64,000 bases of DNA from Casuarina equisetifolia (taxonomy: Eukaryota; Streptophyta; Magnoliopsida; Fagales; Casuarinaceae), in contig CM052361.1 of NCBI GenBank assembly GCA_028551475.1, positions 17,549,274 through 17,613,273 of the forward strand. Direction: 5' to 3'. Positions 39,770 to 53,936 of the stretch are shown here, piece by piece (the first letter of the stretch is position 1; each line of letters opens with the position of its first letter). The position numbers and the translations under genes were made by a program. The notes under the pieces were generated by a model. It had not been told where the DNA came from. It did no database searches and worked only from the letters and a program-made list of their open reading frames with translations.

Positions 39770-41105
39770 GAAAATTATATAAGAATGATGAGTTAGTAAA
39801 GAAAGTACTAAGCTACCTACCATAATCTTGGAATCCTAAGAAAACTGCCATTGAAGAAGCACAAGATCTAGATAAATTTTCTCTAGATGAACTATTAGGT
39901 TCTTTACAAAATTATGAATTAGCCCTAGTAAGAAGAGCAAAAGATAAGAAAGATGTTAAAAACAATAGGAAGAACATAACCTTTAGAGTGGAGGAATCTA
40001 ATAGTGATCTAGATGACTAAGAAGATGAAACTGTCATGCCAGTTAGGAAACTTAGAGTAGCTTGTAGGAAGGATAGATATAGGAACAATAACAATTATAG
40101 AAGAAGAAAGGAAAATGAAGAGGAAGGGTGTTTTGAACGTAAGAAATTTGGCCATATTTTTGCTAACTATCCCAAGTTGAAAAGGAAATTTGACAAAGAC
40201 GATAGGAAGAATAAAAGGAAAGTCATGGTTGCAACTTGGGATGATAGCTTCTTCTCTAATGAAGAAGATGAAAAAGCTGATTTGTCGAGACTATTTCTTG
40301 ACGGGGATGATAAATATCTTGGGAATATGTCTAGTGGCAGCCAATGAAAACATAGAAGATAAGGTAACAAATTCTGACTCCCATGGTGAAGAAGATTTAC
40401 ATGTTGCTTATGATGATTTGTAAGATAAATTCAATAAACTCAATGAGAAGTTCATAAATCTGAAAAAGAAAAATATTGCATGAAAAAGAACTGAATTCAT
40501 AAAGACAGAAAGAGGCAAAGTAAAAAATAAATGTGTATGTAAAGATGAGAGAAAGAATAGCATAGAGTTAATGAAAGCTAAGAAGGAAATTGCTGAACTA
40601 AAGAAAGATAACTTAATACTTATTGAAAAATTAAAAGCGGCTGAAAAGGAAGAATCTATGTTGAACTAAGGAAAATGCAATGTTAGTCGAAAAATTGAGA
40701 ATTGTGGAAAATGATTAAAAGAAACCAATACTATAGTAGATAAATTCACCAAAGGTAGCAAGATGTTGGGAAGAATACTTAGCTCACAACAGAGAATTTA
40801 GACAAGACTGGAATAGGATATAGACCAGAACAGAAAAGTAAAACATTTGGATCTATGTGTGAAATATGTAGGACTATCTTTCATAGTTCTACTTTCGAAT
40901 CTGCTAATGCTAGTTTGTATACATGTTTTTATCGTAAGTTCGCTGGACATTATGCAATAAACAGCCCCATTAAGCTTAGAAAAACTTCTTCAATAAGAAA
41001 AGTGTGAGTTCCTAAAGAAACCATCGTAACTAACACTCTAGGACCCAAAAAGGATTGGGTACCAGATGTTTTTTTATTGGAAGCAAATGAAAAGGAAATT
41101 AGGTG
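39770..41105 (+). pseudogene. decayed copia gag fragment
   Basis: Translation on the plus strand, with several stops and shifts, gives AIEEAQDLDKFSLDELLGSL, a degenerate zinc knuckle CFERKKFGHIFANY, a VATWDDS acidic block, DSHGEEDLHVAYDDL, a long Lys/Glu coiled-coil part, and TNTLGPKKDWVPD near 41025. This is the gag layout of a copia group. In the knuckle two of the metal-binding Cys are lost (second and last). Not expressed as a protein. Confidence 0.75.
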
Positions 41106-42540
41106 AATCGGTCAGGAATTGTCCAGTATGCCAAAAACTTATATGAGAAACATCCATCCCTATGAATTGCTTTAGACATTACCGGTACCCCAGCAGACTT
41201 AGATGGATTTGTCCACGGATTTTTTGGAAGACCTTCCACCATCAAAAGGCAAGTCGCTTTTTTTTTTCCCTTTTTTTCTTTTTTTCTTTTTTGTGTCATA
41301 GACAAATCATCAAAAATGTCTTATTTCACTCATTGAGCTATAGTTGAGATAATAAGGAGGGTTCATATTTTTTATTGACTTGAGCATATTTTGGGCCAGT
41401 CATTTTCCAATTTAAGCTATTAAACAAAGCTTAGTGAAATTCGCAAAGCTCAGTGGAATTCTATGTTATCAAAAAAAGAAAAAGAAAACAAAAAAGGTCT
41501 TATTTCACAACCATAAGCCATCACCTAAACGATAGACTCCATTGCATAGGTATTTTTTTAGAATATTCTTAAACTACATGGAATGGTTGCCTCTATTGTT
41601 CGTGAAAGGGACCTTGTCTTAACAAGTGCCTTTTGAAAAGAAATCTTCCAACTTCAGAACCACATTTAATTACTTCTTAGCCTATCATCTCAAAACTAAT
41701 GAACAAATGAAGACAAATTCATAGAAATATATCTGTGATTTTTTTCAGGAGATCATCAACAATAACGGGTTAAATAGTTGCTTTAGGTAGAATTATGTTA
41801 CAATACAAGTTCTCATGGTATACTGACATACCCCCACCATCTTTACTATCATATATATACACAAGATCACATGTGGAAGTCGTGGACAAAGAACTTAAGA
41901 ATTGTGATGAAGTCCTAAAAGGTGTGAGAAATAAATTGGTGGAAGTTCAAAGCAAAATGAACAAAATTATGACAAAAATGATATTAGTTTTGAAGCCCAA
42001 AAGAAGCAACAGTTGCTTTAATTCCAAGCAGTTGGTATAAATCAAGCTGCTAGTGGCTAGACATCATTCCAGCAAAAAATATAAAATACCTATCCTGCTG
42101 AATCGAAAATTTGAATTATCACCGCCATGCAATTAACAGCTTGGACTTAAAATGCTCGGAATTTACGATCACACGAAGCAAGAGCAAATACTGGACTGCA
42201 ATTTCTTACATCATTGGTTGATGAGTCTAATTGCTTTTAGACGCAATTGAAGAAACCGAAATTGTCAAGATCTAAAATATTACACGTTTAAACTTCAGGC
42301 TGTGAGTTGAAATTTTTTTAGACAACTTCATTCTTTAAACACTTGTTATAACACATGACAATATCATTATTGGTTGTGGATAGCAATAGATTAAAAAAGA
42401 AAAAAAAATGCAACATGGAAGATCATAATGATGATGGTGACGTGGGAAGGTAGCCTTCTAGTACTATTACTTTTTATGTGTTATTATGAAATGTGCACTT
42501 GTATAGTACGTGTCTTTTTTAAGTTATGAGTTGTCCACTA
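41106..42540. other. AT-rich region without a recognised gene
   Basis: Poly-T/C tract near 41252-41292, short chance frames, and no family similarity that I can see. Confidence 0.5.
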
Positions 42541-43740
42541 CAAATAGTATGTTTTTGATGTTCAAATAGGAGACTTATCAACCCGAGAGGGCATGACTCA
42601 TCAGCCCATAATAGTGATCTTTGAATAGTCTCTTCAAGCTTTTCACTTTCTTCTTCTTGTAACTTTCCCTTTTGAAATATTTCAATTTTTCACTGCATAT
42701 ATCATCTGATATTAGAATTGGCATCAAAGCTCCTCGAGAGCTTTGATATAATTTTTGTAAATTAAGATATGTTTTTAATAATCAATACTTTTAAAATTTT
42801 TTCTTATATGTTTACTATTTTTCTGTGTTGTTTCATTTCTAGTTATTGTAAAACCCATATATTTATACTTGCTTCAAAGCCTTTATTTCATGTTAGCCTT
42901 TAAGTCTATGTGTGACATAGTTGGAATTTAGGAAAACTCTGGTTTTAGGCGCCAAAAAGCAAATAGATGGCTTAGGGCACCAACATTAGTCTACAATGGT
43001 ATCATAAGGTAATGAGAAAATAGATTATATAAGAACTTTTATAAGTAATGATAAATATAAATATGTATTACATTTTAATGAAAAAATTGCAAATGATTTA
43101 GGTATTATTAGTGCTAGCTTAAATAGCATTAGTGATAGTATGCACTTTTAGTTTAAAAAAATAGAAAGAAAGAAAAAACTCAACAAATTAACCAAAATTA
43201 TGTCGAGTTTACCTTAGAATCTATCAATATAACTATTAATAAAATAGAAAATAATATGAATCATTTAGGTACAATAAATTTTTTAGATCTCAAATAAGAG
43301 ACCAAAAAAACCTTAAAAAATCTAGTAAGCAAAATAGATGTAGTAAAATATAGATGGTATGGATAGTCCATGTGATAACAAAATCTCTCAACTATTTAAT
43401 GGAAATGTTGAGATTATGATGCTTCAAACTGAGGCTAACTATAATCTAGAAGAGTATGAAAATATAAAAGAAATCTTGGATTATTGGGGATATCATATAA
43501 AGATCTTAATCTTTCTATTCAAAAAAAAAAATAAAATCACAAACAAGATAAGAACAACTTATCTTAATTACGAAGATTTGTTAAAGTATTTTAGACTTAA
43601 AAATATATACCATTTTTTTTATGAAGAATATAATAAATCTTTTGACTCTAAAGAACCAATAAATGTATTTAGTGATAACAAGGATAATAAATCAAAGTTT
43701 GGAAAAAAATTCTTTTAGAGAAAAGAAAAATAGAAGATTC
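42541..43740 (+). other. AT-rich relic, possibly of a reverse-transcribing element
   Basis: A candidate primer-binding-like sequence TTGGCATCAAAGCTC (42719-42733) follows an LTR- or leader-like pyrimidine-rich stretch. Downstream, broken plus-strand frames give IDYIRTFISNDKYKY and then a 119-residue Lys/Asn-rich frame (43359-43718). I do not recognise the protein. It may be a retrotransposon or endogenous pararetrovirus remnant, but this is weak. Confidence 0.25.
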
Positions 43741-45389
43741 ATTAGATCCAAAAGAATTTGAAGATTATGGCTTATTAATGATAATTATGATGATTATGTA
43801 AAAAAAACGTCAAAACTAGTGCTTGAACTAGTGGAGTTAAAAAAGAAATATTTCATTCAACATATTCTAGAAGTGATGACATGAATAAAAAGGAAAATGG
43901 CCTAAAATGGAACATATTTAGACCTTACCCATGTTCCCTTTCAATCTCTTTCAATTTTAATAATCAATTACAGGATCACATGGACAAAAGAAAAAAGTTT
44001 GGACTATATTGCTTTTGCACTTCAAGGAAACACCTTGCAATGTTTAAGGCAATGTTTGAATTATGGCAAATCAAATATGACCAAATTAGCATTAACTTCA
44101 CCAATATCATAGTAGTCTTAATTTGCATTAGTATGTGTTTGAATCTACATAATATCATCGACTTCAACGTGATACCTAATTTTTGCTTACTCCATGCACA
44201 ACACCTTCCCTAAAGAATTACTCAACTCTATAGTTTGTCTACATAGTGTCCCTTCTTTATAAAAGCTAGCACCTTAGTTTTACAAGCCTTATGAAATCCT
44301 AGATTGGGAGTGTAGCTTACAAATTGACACTTCCAAATGGGGCAAAATCACATCTAGTATTCTATATTTTTGTTTTGAAAAAATTTTAAGGCAATTCCAC
44401 TTAATTCCAATCAGTTTTACCAAATTTTTTGGAAGGAGAAGAAGCTCTAGTCATGTAACCACAAACTATCTTGCAGAAACGAGTCCAAAAAAAGATAGAA
44501 GAAATACTTATCCACTAGCAAGGGCTTTCTCCAACTGATGTAACCTATGAAAACTAACATCTACTAAAGCTCAATATCCAACTATAAATCTTAAGGGCAA
44601 AGTGTTTGTAAGGGGGAAGGGGTGTGACAAACCCACTCCTGATATGTTGATTCCACTTGAAAAGGGAGAACCCTTCACGCATGTTGTGCAGACCAATCCA
44701 TGTCTTTGAATTGAAACATGTGCAATGTGAAGAAATGGCAAGGAAGTTAATAGGGAATCGTTGCACCAAGGATTAATGTGTAGATAAGTAGTATCAGGAA
44801 GTTAGTAAGAAGTAGTGCAATTGGGTAATTATGGGTAAACTGGTAGTTTTTTAGTAGTTCATCAATTATTGCAATAAAGGGTATACCGACAATTTACCAG
44901 TTAGCAATAGTGGTTTAGCATGAACAAGTTATATTAAAAGAGAAACCCATGGTTGTAACCGATATCCTATCATTAATATCATTTTATCTTGCCCCAAGAG
45001 GTGCCAATCTACCTCCTTAAACAAGACCTAATAGTTATTGAATCTTCTTGCCTAACTCAAGTCTTCACCACAAGTAGAAAAAGGCACAACCAAAACTTGG
45101 TTGGATTTCAATCTCGTTTTTTATTTGCCACAATTCCCAACCATCATACTAATACTAAAAGGCCTAGACCTATTGGCTAACTAAAGATCAATCTATTTTG
45201 ACCATGACAATATTCATGTCGAAGAGGTATATTTTCTCATTTTTAAACAAGTGAAATATTAACCTAAAAGTACATGATTTTATGGAACGTACCCTAAATT
45301 TCAACATGAAAACTATCAAATTTCTTAATAAGCATTAGCAAACTTGGGTTGCATTTAAAAATAACCATAAATCCGTGCATTTTCTTAAA
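43741..45389. other. AT-rich region without a recognised gene
   Basis: Short chance frames only. The part at 44780-45080 (TATATTAAAAGAGAAACCC near 44930, then ATATCATTTTATCTTG) has LTR-like composition but no ends that I can define. Confidence 0.4.
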
Positions 45390-45665
45390 GCTTTAACATG
45401 TAGGCCACGAGATTTGTATGCCAATGTTACGTGTCCAAGCCACGTAAGCTGTCAAATGTCCAAGAGGAGATGTCGCCACGTAAGACAAAAGAGGTTATTA
45501 CTCCAACGCTTTTAACGGTTTCCGGGAAACTCGGTTTGCAGTTGCAACGTATTCCGGCTTTGAATAGTTATAAATAAGAGGAGAGTATGCGTATAAGGCA
45601 GCTTAGAAAATCATATTGTAATCAGGACTTCGTCCTTTGTGAAATGAATTTCTTCCTTTTATCTT
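45390..45665 (+). promoter_or_regulatory. LTR- or pararetrovirus-like promoter remnant
   Basis: Two CCACGTAAG motifs (45431-45439, 45477-45485), then TATAAATAAGAGGAGAG at 45570-45586, and a pyrimidine-rich leader with CTTCGTCCTTTGTG. This resembles the U3/R part of a plant LTR. No matching coding region or second LTR is visible. Confidence 0.35.
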
Positions 45666-47690
45666 TTTCTATTTCCGATTGTTAGAAATGGGAGATCATC
45701 GTTAGGTATCTTTTTCATTGCATTAAATGGATAATAAGTTGTTACGGACAAACCAATATGCCCCGTCGTTATCACCATTTGATGATTCGTTTCCCTTTCT
45801 TTTTGACAAAAAGCATAACTACCTGAAGTACCTAATGGGTTTAATCTCAAACCCATCCAAGGCCCAGCAATCCATTTCATTGAAACATCTTAAAATGCAA
45901 TTTTAAAAAGTTTGATGATCCAAGTTCACTAGAGAGTCCCATTAAACCCATTAACTAGGTGGTCCATTAAGAAAAGTTACCATACGGTTATGGACCAAGA
46001 CCCAAAATTATGTCCCCCAATTGTCTCCAAATCCAGCTAAACTATTAGTAAATATATTTTTAATAAAATTCAACCTAAGTAGTAATCGTTAAATCCATTA
46101 TTTCCAAAACATATTCTCCGTAGAAACATGACTTGTTCAATTTTCAGTCCTTATCTATGAACTCATAAAGCACAAAAACTTAGGTGGAAAAGATATATAG
46201 TAAACCTACTTAATATAAAAAAAAAAATATCTAATTTATTAACTTATTTTTGCACTTAAGAGTGGTTCAGGTATTACACCGAATATTTTGTGTGTTGGTT
46301 CTATACCTTTTATAAATTCCATGACCTATTAGTAGAAGGGAAAGGCCTAATGGTTTAAAGCTTATGTTTCGACTTATTTTGATGCTAGTACAAGTATTCA
46401 TTATAAAACATTTTTACCAAATAAAAAAAAAAAAAAAAAAACTATGTAGGGGCTTATGGGGCCATAGCAAATTTAGGCTTATGGAGCCTAAATTTTTTAT
46501 ATTTAAATAAAATGTGTTGAAATTAACTTTTAAATCTACTTTTTTAAAAAATAGTTAAGATATATAATAAATAATATCAAAATCAATTTCACGTCCAAAA
46601 TTCAAATCACCAAAGAGCATAACTATGAAAAGAGTAACCTAAATTAAGCAATGTAACCGCCTAAAGTGTGACCATAATTGAATGGGCCATTGAAGTATTA
46701 GCCAAAAAGAGTGATAGTTTGTTACAAACTTATGATGGTTTGTAGTAAGCTCAGTTTGTGAGATCTCAATTTGGAGATAAGATTTTAAATAAAATATATT
46801 TATTAAGAAGCTTATTACTCAACTTAAAGGTTGACTTAAAAATGATACAACTCATTATCTTATAAATAGGATGTTTAATAGTTTCTTTAATAATATGAGA
46901 TTTATTACCTTACATGCCTTTTATTATGATAATCATATCATTTGACAATATGATATTGCATTATGTTGACAATAGGAACTCATAAGGGATGCTTAAGGAG
47001 AATTTTGTTTTTTGATATCATATTAAAAGGTTTATTATTCAACTTATAAATTAATTCAAAAATATAATGTTTAATAATTTTTTTAGTAATATAAGACATA
47101 TTGGCCAATAGTATTATAACTAATTTTTAGACTTTAAAATTTTTGAAAAAGTAGTTGAGGTAAAAACAAACTCTAGGTGGATTCAACAAATGCCAAATAA
47201 AAAATACATGATAAAAGATGGTTAATGTAAAAATAAAGTTTAGGTAATTCTTTGTTTTTACTTAGTTCGTGCCTAGAGTAAGCCACTTGATTGATAAAGG
47301 AACTAGACCGGAAAAAATCCTAATAATTGACTCGAAAAATAATATCTGATATATTATTACAAATAATAACTATTTGGTTTAAACTTGAAAACTAGAAATA
47401 ATATTTAAATTTTGGAAGAAATTATTTTAACTTTTGGTCTTAAATTCCACCGTGGAGTATGAACTCGCCTAACGTGAGTTATTAATCTTGTCTCTAGTAT
47501 ATCTCCTCGTACTTAAGGTAATAACGTCGGAGTCGACCAACTCCTATAATGTTTTACTCCATATGTATAATGCTCGGGAACAATTAATTACTGATTTATT
47601 TTAATATTAATTTAAAATAGAATTAATCTTGTTGAAATAGAACGTACTGTAACTTAGTTTTAACAATTTTAAATTAACATTTATCACATA
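45666..47690. other. very AT-rich intergenic region
   Basis: Poly-A run at 46422-46440 and no gene recognised. Composition changes abruptly to GC-rich at about 47695, where the VPS36 leader begins. Confidence 0.5.
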
Positions 47691-47800
47691 TTCTAAGACG
47701 TCCACGTCACCCCCTCCCTTGGACCGATCCGTCTTCAGACACCCCTCCTCGGCCCCGGCGCTAAGTCATCAGCTCAGACGGCAGCACGTCTGCCTCTTCA

Positions 47801-50454
47801 ATGGGCTCGCAGTGGCTCTCCAAGGTGGAGCAAACGAGCAGCGGGAGGCCGGTGCTCCTTCCCAACGAGATTGAGTGCTCGCTTGTCTCTGCTTCGGACC
47901 TCGAATGCGATGAGCTTCCTTCCTTCCCGTCCCTCAAGTCCGGCCTCCTCATCCTTACCACGCGCCGCCTCATCTGGCTCCCGCCAGACTCTTCCTCCAC
48001 CGCTACCACCTCCTCCGCTGTGGCCATCCCTCTTTCTTCCGTCTCCCACATCTTCTCGCCGAAGAAGTCCCTCAAGTCCATGTTCCATTCCCCTAGGATC
48101 CGCTTCCAGGCCTCCCTCTGCCCCGAACCGGGTCCTAACCGGGGCAGCGTCCCGAGATCGGTGGTGGTGACCATCGTGATGAGAGGGAAGGGGGACTGCG
48201 ATGCCTTCCTTGGGAAGTTCTGGGAGAGCTGGAGGGGAAGGGCGTGGGAGAGCGAGGTGGCCGGGACGGCGAGCGGAGAGGGCTCGGCTTCTGGGCCTGG
48301 GGCGGTGTCTGGGTCTGGGTCGGGTTCAGGGTTTTATACTAGGGACGGGGTTGTGAGGATGGTGGGCGTGGCTGGGATATTGAGGAAGGAGCAGGAGATG
48401 TGGGAGAGTACAGATAGGAGCTTGCAGGATGCCTTCCAGGATTTGAATGCTCTCATGGTAATCTGTATCCGTGATTCTCTTTGTTCTGTGTTTTGGTTTA
48501 TGATTTATTATGCTTCCTCTATCGTATTTAAATCACTCTTTATTTTACGATATGAATTTTGGGATGGTAAAATCTGAACCATTTAATCTGAAAATAGTTG
48601 GTGGGATTTAACGAACTTTACGAGGTACTATATCTGAGAAATTCTGGATGATTGATATCCATTATTAGCAGTAATTTACAAATTTTGAGTTGTGAGGCTT
48701 TGGAGTAGCAGAAATTTTTATTGAGCTTAGTTTTAACCATTTAACGCATTACCAGTCAATGTAATATGTTCAGAGACCAAGAAAGCTTTCTTTTCTTTCC
48801 CTCAATTCTGTCATGGTAATATATATCTCTGGGTATTTGTGGGCTCATATTTATCATTTGTGGTTTATGGGCTTCCTCCTTCTGATTATTCTGAATGCGA
48901 GTCTTCTTGGTTGATTAGAAGGTATGGGCTAATGTGTAAAATTATTGGGCGTAAGAATGTGGGGAAGAGGAAAGGATAATCTGAAGTTAGTATCAACAAT
49001 TCGTCTCAAGTGGGTTTTTTTCCTTCTTCTTGTTTTTCCTTTTAGATTGTTTGCAGAGTAAATTGATGCAAGTGTGTTTTGCTTTCTCTCAATTGCTAGG
49101 AGAATGTAGGGAAAGCAAAATAGTGCTGCTTTTGAGTTATAGAATAATTAAGCATTTAACAGTTATTGGAGTATTACTATTTAATTGCTTTGCTTTTACT
49201 GCTATAAGTATTAGAACTACCTTCGATTTACAGAGTAAGGCTAAAGAGATGGTCATGCTAGCAGAGAAAATGAGACAAAAACTTTTGTCTGGCTCAAATT
49301 CTCAAGCTGGTTCAACCAATGATGATGAACTGGGTTCCAAAGAGGAGATGCAAGATTGGTTGTTGAGCGTTGGTATCATATCCCCAGTTACAAAAGAGTC
49401 TGCTGGTGCACTGTATCATCAAGAGCTATCTCGTCAGGTTCCATTCTCTCCTCAGTGTGTTTTATTGGTGCCAGTCTCATTAGTCTCTTTTTAGCTGAAG
49501 ATCTTGTAACCTTATGAGTATGGTATTAGAAGTGTGATGTAATGAAGTAGAATTAAATATGCGTCTATAATTAAAATTTGATTTTTTATATTTCCTGTCA
49601 TTTTTGTTACTTGATTACATATGTATGATCAAGATGAGGTTAATGCTAGACTCCATGAGATTCAGCGGTTTTACAAAATAAAAAAGCAAAAATGTAAGGT
49701 TACCACTCTAATGTTGACCTTCTTTATTTTTTATTTTTTGTTTAATTCAAACAATCTGAATTCCTGATTGTTTTACTTGCACTCCTCCACCTTCTCATCA
49801 AAAAATGAAACTAAAAATAAAATAAAAATACTATTCATAAGTACCTGGCTTAATCCTTGAACATCTTGGTAATTTCTTGTGTTGATACTAGCTTCTTTCT
49901 GATGGATTTCTCTTTCACAGAAAGATAACTTTAACTTTGATTTTGTTATGCGTAGTTGGCGGACTTTGTTAGAATACCACTTGAGAGAGCTGGAGGAATG
50001 ATTAATCTTATTGATGTCTATTGTCTCTTCAACCGTGCCCGTGGAACAGGTTTGTTTGTCTGTACACTTCTATTTCTTGTTTGCGTTGGAACAAGATTAA
50101 TTAGTTTCTGATATTCAATTTTTCATTTTTTGTAGAATGTGAATCTGTTTCTTGTATCTCCTTTTTGTGCAGAATTGATCTCACCAGAGGATTTGTTGCA
50201 AGCATGTTCTCTTTGGGAGAAGTTTGATGTGTATGTCTGATATTATTTATGTTGCAGTTTTCCCCATAGTAGAGATAAGAGTGCAAAATCTAGAAGCTTA
50301 TGTCAATATTATATTCAATGGGGAGTAATTCCTGTCAACCTTAGCTTTTGGAGTAATACATGTTATTGTTCTATCACAGTCCAGTGATGCTTCGGAAGTT
50401 TGACAGTGGAGTCATGGTTATACAGAACAAGTCCCACAGTGATGAGGAGGTGGA

Positions 50455-50496
<42 letters not shown>

Positions 50497-53400
50497 TTTC
50501 TGCATATTTGATATGCTTCTCTATAATCTTTAGAGGGTATAATCTTTGGGAGTTGCATAGATTTTAGCTATGTTGAAATTTCAGCATTAGCTACTGAGAG
50601 CTTTCTAGGTCAAGTGGAGAAAACTGAATGCAGTTACCGTTACAGTTATAACCTTTTTGGTCAATCATTCCTTCAATGAAGTCATTAATTTCACATCTTG
50701 AAAATTTTCACCTAGTATCATGATTTTGGGAAATAATAAAACCCTATCTTCTTGAATCTAATGAAGGTTCAACATTGGAAGCTGCTTTGTATTTTCTTCT
50801 CATACAAATCCTTCCGAGACCTGTTGGTATTGCTTGTGAAAACTGCTAGATTTCCAACATAAGATGATATATTTGGGTATTATTTGACATTCCAGACACT
50901 TTCCATCGAAGGCAACAAGAAAGCAGAAAAAAGAAAGGAAACAAAAAAAGGCTGATCATCTGTCCTCTATGAGTTCTTTTGTCATGAATACAGTTTTCAT
51001 GGAAGCAAAAATGGGAGCAGGCTAATAGTTAAAGAAGATCATGAAACGTTTTCCCTCCTATGTAGAAATGCAAAGAGAGGATGGAAGTTTGAAAACTTTT
51101 GTGATAACTAGATGAACACTTAGTAACTTTTTTGTGTCTCTCTCTGTCTCTCTATTTCTCCCTCTTCACTCCCCAAATTGAAAATTTGATCAAGTGGTCT
51201 CTGAATTAGTCATGGCACAGCTGCATTGTTCCAAAACCTTTTTTCCCATTGAGCTTGCACCTATCTCTACATGGAGGACAGCCTTCCATCAGTCTTATTG
51301 GGGGTTCACTCATTTTCATCTATATTTTCTGGAATTCTATAACAGTGTAGACAATTTAATAGATGGCTGATTTTCTTGCAAAAGATAACAAAGTGAAATC
51401 TTTGAATTGAAATTACTTCATTTTGTATGAGAAACTTAGGTGCTTTAATTTTTTTTCCCCATACATTCCATCCTATCCACTGTTAAAATTGTTAAAAAAT
51501 GACTGGAATATTTTGGCCACTATTTCTGTTTGCACTTCAAGTTGATGAGCGAATTTCCACATTTATGTGGAAATGGGCGAGACCGCATTAATGTTGAAGT
51601 GGTGGTGCCGCATCACTGTTTATCTTTTAAAATTTTAGTTCTAAGGTAAAAGCATCTGTTGGAGTAAGTTTTTCTTTTCTTTCTTTTTCTCTTTTCCTTT
51701 CCTTCCTTGCTTCCCCCTCTTCCCCCGTTACATGGTTTAAGTTATGTGTAACAGCAAGCAAACCAGAATCTATTCTTTCAACCTTTTGTTTTTTCTATTT
51801 CACAACTGATTGGCAACAAAACAAAATCTAATCAAATGCATCATCTTTTGTTCTGTTCTGCAAAATGTCTGGAAGTATTTGAAGTTGCAAGACATTAACC
51901 AACAAGTGCCGTAAAATGTAGGTTTTTGCCAGAATCAGGGCCCTTGTAACAAACCCTGATGCCCTCCGAGCTGGTATTAGTGCAAGTGATGCTGCAATTA
52001 CATTAGGAATTGCTCCAGCCATGGCTAAGGAACATCTCTTGACTGCTGAGAGCAAAGGTAGACTCTTGCACTTCTTTTGATGGAAAGACAATTGTCCTAG
52101 TGTGCTTTAAATTGACCAGTAAATATGTGGCAGGTTTGCTGTGCAGAGATATAAGCCCTGATGGCTTTCGGTTCTATGTTAACCTCTTTCCTGAAATTAA
52201 TCGAGATGATGTTTACTTGTAAGTAGGTATTCTGTATTTGGGTTTGGTTGCTTGATCTTCCTCTGTATCTATTTAATTTTTTTGTCAGTGCTTCTTTCTC
52301 TATAGCCACAACACCTTGTGTCCGACTTTAACATGTCTTCATTTTCTTGTGCTAATTAATTCTATTGCTTTCCTTCTTTTACCCCATATTATTTTCCTGC
52401 TTTTTTACTTTTAGGATAAAATTTGATTGACGATCACCACCATAAAAATAAACTAGTATAGCTTATCACAAGTACTATGTGAAATCTTTTTTTTTTTTTC
52501 ACCTTCTCTTTCGTTATCTGTGTCCCATAGGTACAACGCTTGAATAAATAGGGATCTTTTCTTTGGCATTTGTGTGAGTAAATACTATTACATCCCAATT
52601 CCTTCTGGTATCTGAGTTGCATCCCAATTTGACAGGTTCATTTGAGCTTGTCCATGTCTTTATGCATTCTTCAGATAGGAATTCATTTTCTGGAAGATCC
52701 TAACTTTCATGTTTCAATTGATTGTGATATTCCCTTCTTTTGTACTTTATTGTTGCCATTCATCTTAACCTTCATAATAGAGCACTCTGCCTTCTAAACT
52801 ATTTAGTTAAGTAATGTTCCCCTCCATCAATGTTTTCGCAATAGCTGTTTAAAAACTTAACTTCAACGTACTTATTAAGTGATTAAAAAAATAATAATAA
52901 TAAAGGGGAAGAAGATAGAGGGAAAATTATCATTCCTTTGGCCATTCTCGTTTTGTTGGTGAAGGGTTCTTCCCATTTATTTCTTATTTTATACTTTCTT
53001 TTTTATATCTTTTTTTAATGTAACCAGAAGATAGACATGTGAAATTTAAAGTTAAGTATAATAGAAATTGGAAAAATTTAATGGCGTAGGGACACTGCCA
53101 GTGATCCAATATTTTAAAGTTTTGATTGTTAAAATATAAAGCTCGAGAAATGAAACTAACCTCATAACTTAGGTGAGCCAGTGCAATTTAACCTCTCATA
53201 GATTTAAGCAGCATAGAAGACTTACTTTAATGTCTTCCTTCTTTGAAATCCACTTAAATTGTTATCAAAATTGTTTTCCTTGTTTATTTTTAGTTATAGA
53301 ACCTTGCAAGTATTTTCTCTTGGCACCTGTGTTATGTGATATATACTTCTAATGAAGCCACCGTCGGGTTTTCGGTGTGACCCGTGTTTCAATGATGCCC

Positions 53401-53936
53401 CCATACAACGGAGTGTTTCTTCATGCAGGACCCACCTTTTCTTTTTCACTTATGATTCAACTCAATGTACTTTAAGGTGCACTCTTATATAAGTACTCTT
53501 GTATGAAGGCGGGACCTCGAAGAACTTCTCTAGTAGAGGGCCAAGCAGATACACTGAAAATATGTGCAATAATAATTGAAAGAAGGGAAGGAAAAAAAGA
53601 AAAAGAAAGAAAGAAAGAATAGGGATAGCGGATGTTACATGACAGTTACCTTTATTGTGGTCCTTTGTATCATTATTTATTCCTCAAACTGCTTTAGTGG
53701 AGTTCTCCACCAAATTATTTGGCTTAGTTATTATTCGTTCAAAAACCAATTTTCTGTTTCAATAAACTTACAATGAAGATGATGATAAAATATATACCGA
53801 AGAAGCTGTTATGACTTCAACGCTTTAATTTTCCTTTTTCCCTATTTTGATAGAAATGATTCTGTTGTCTTTGTACAGGGTGAATGATTATGGGATCTAT
53901 AGCTCATGGGTTAGGGTGGCCTCTGCATCTAGGTAA
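47801..53936 (+). CDS. VPS36: VPS36, ESCRT-II complex subunit
   Basis: Eight exons: 47801-48457, 49234-49437, 49956-50049, 50173-50230, 50380-50449, 51922-52057, 52134-52218 and 53879-53936. They total 1362 nt, 453 residues, close to the Arabidopsis protein. VPS36 binds ubiquitin and phosphoinositides and, with VPS22 and VPS25, sorts membrane proteins into multivesicular endosomes (family knowledge). Seen: an N-terminal GLUE domain ([14 protein letters not shown], then [12 protein letters not shown] and [20 protein letters not shown]) with a Gly/Ser-rich insert near residues 155-180, then the EAP30 winged-helix part: [51 protein letters not shown] and [16 protein letters not shown], ending WVRVASASR. 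Exon 1 is strongly GC-rich and the other exons are not. Introns 5 and 7 are about 1.5 and 1.7 kb. Confidence 0.94.
50459..50492 (+). repeat. (CT)17 microsatellite in a VPS36 intron
   Basis: An uninterrupted CT repeat about 10 bases after the donor site of intron 5. Confidence 0.95.

Noticed and set aside
49030..49233. Long open frame before VPS36 exon 2
   Set aside because: It is intron sequence; a good acceptor at 49231-49233 joins exon 1 to exon 2 in frame.
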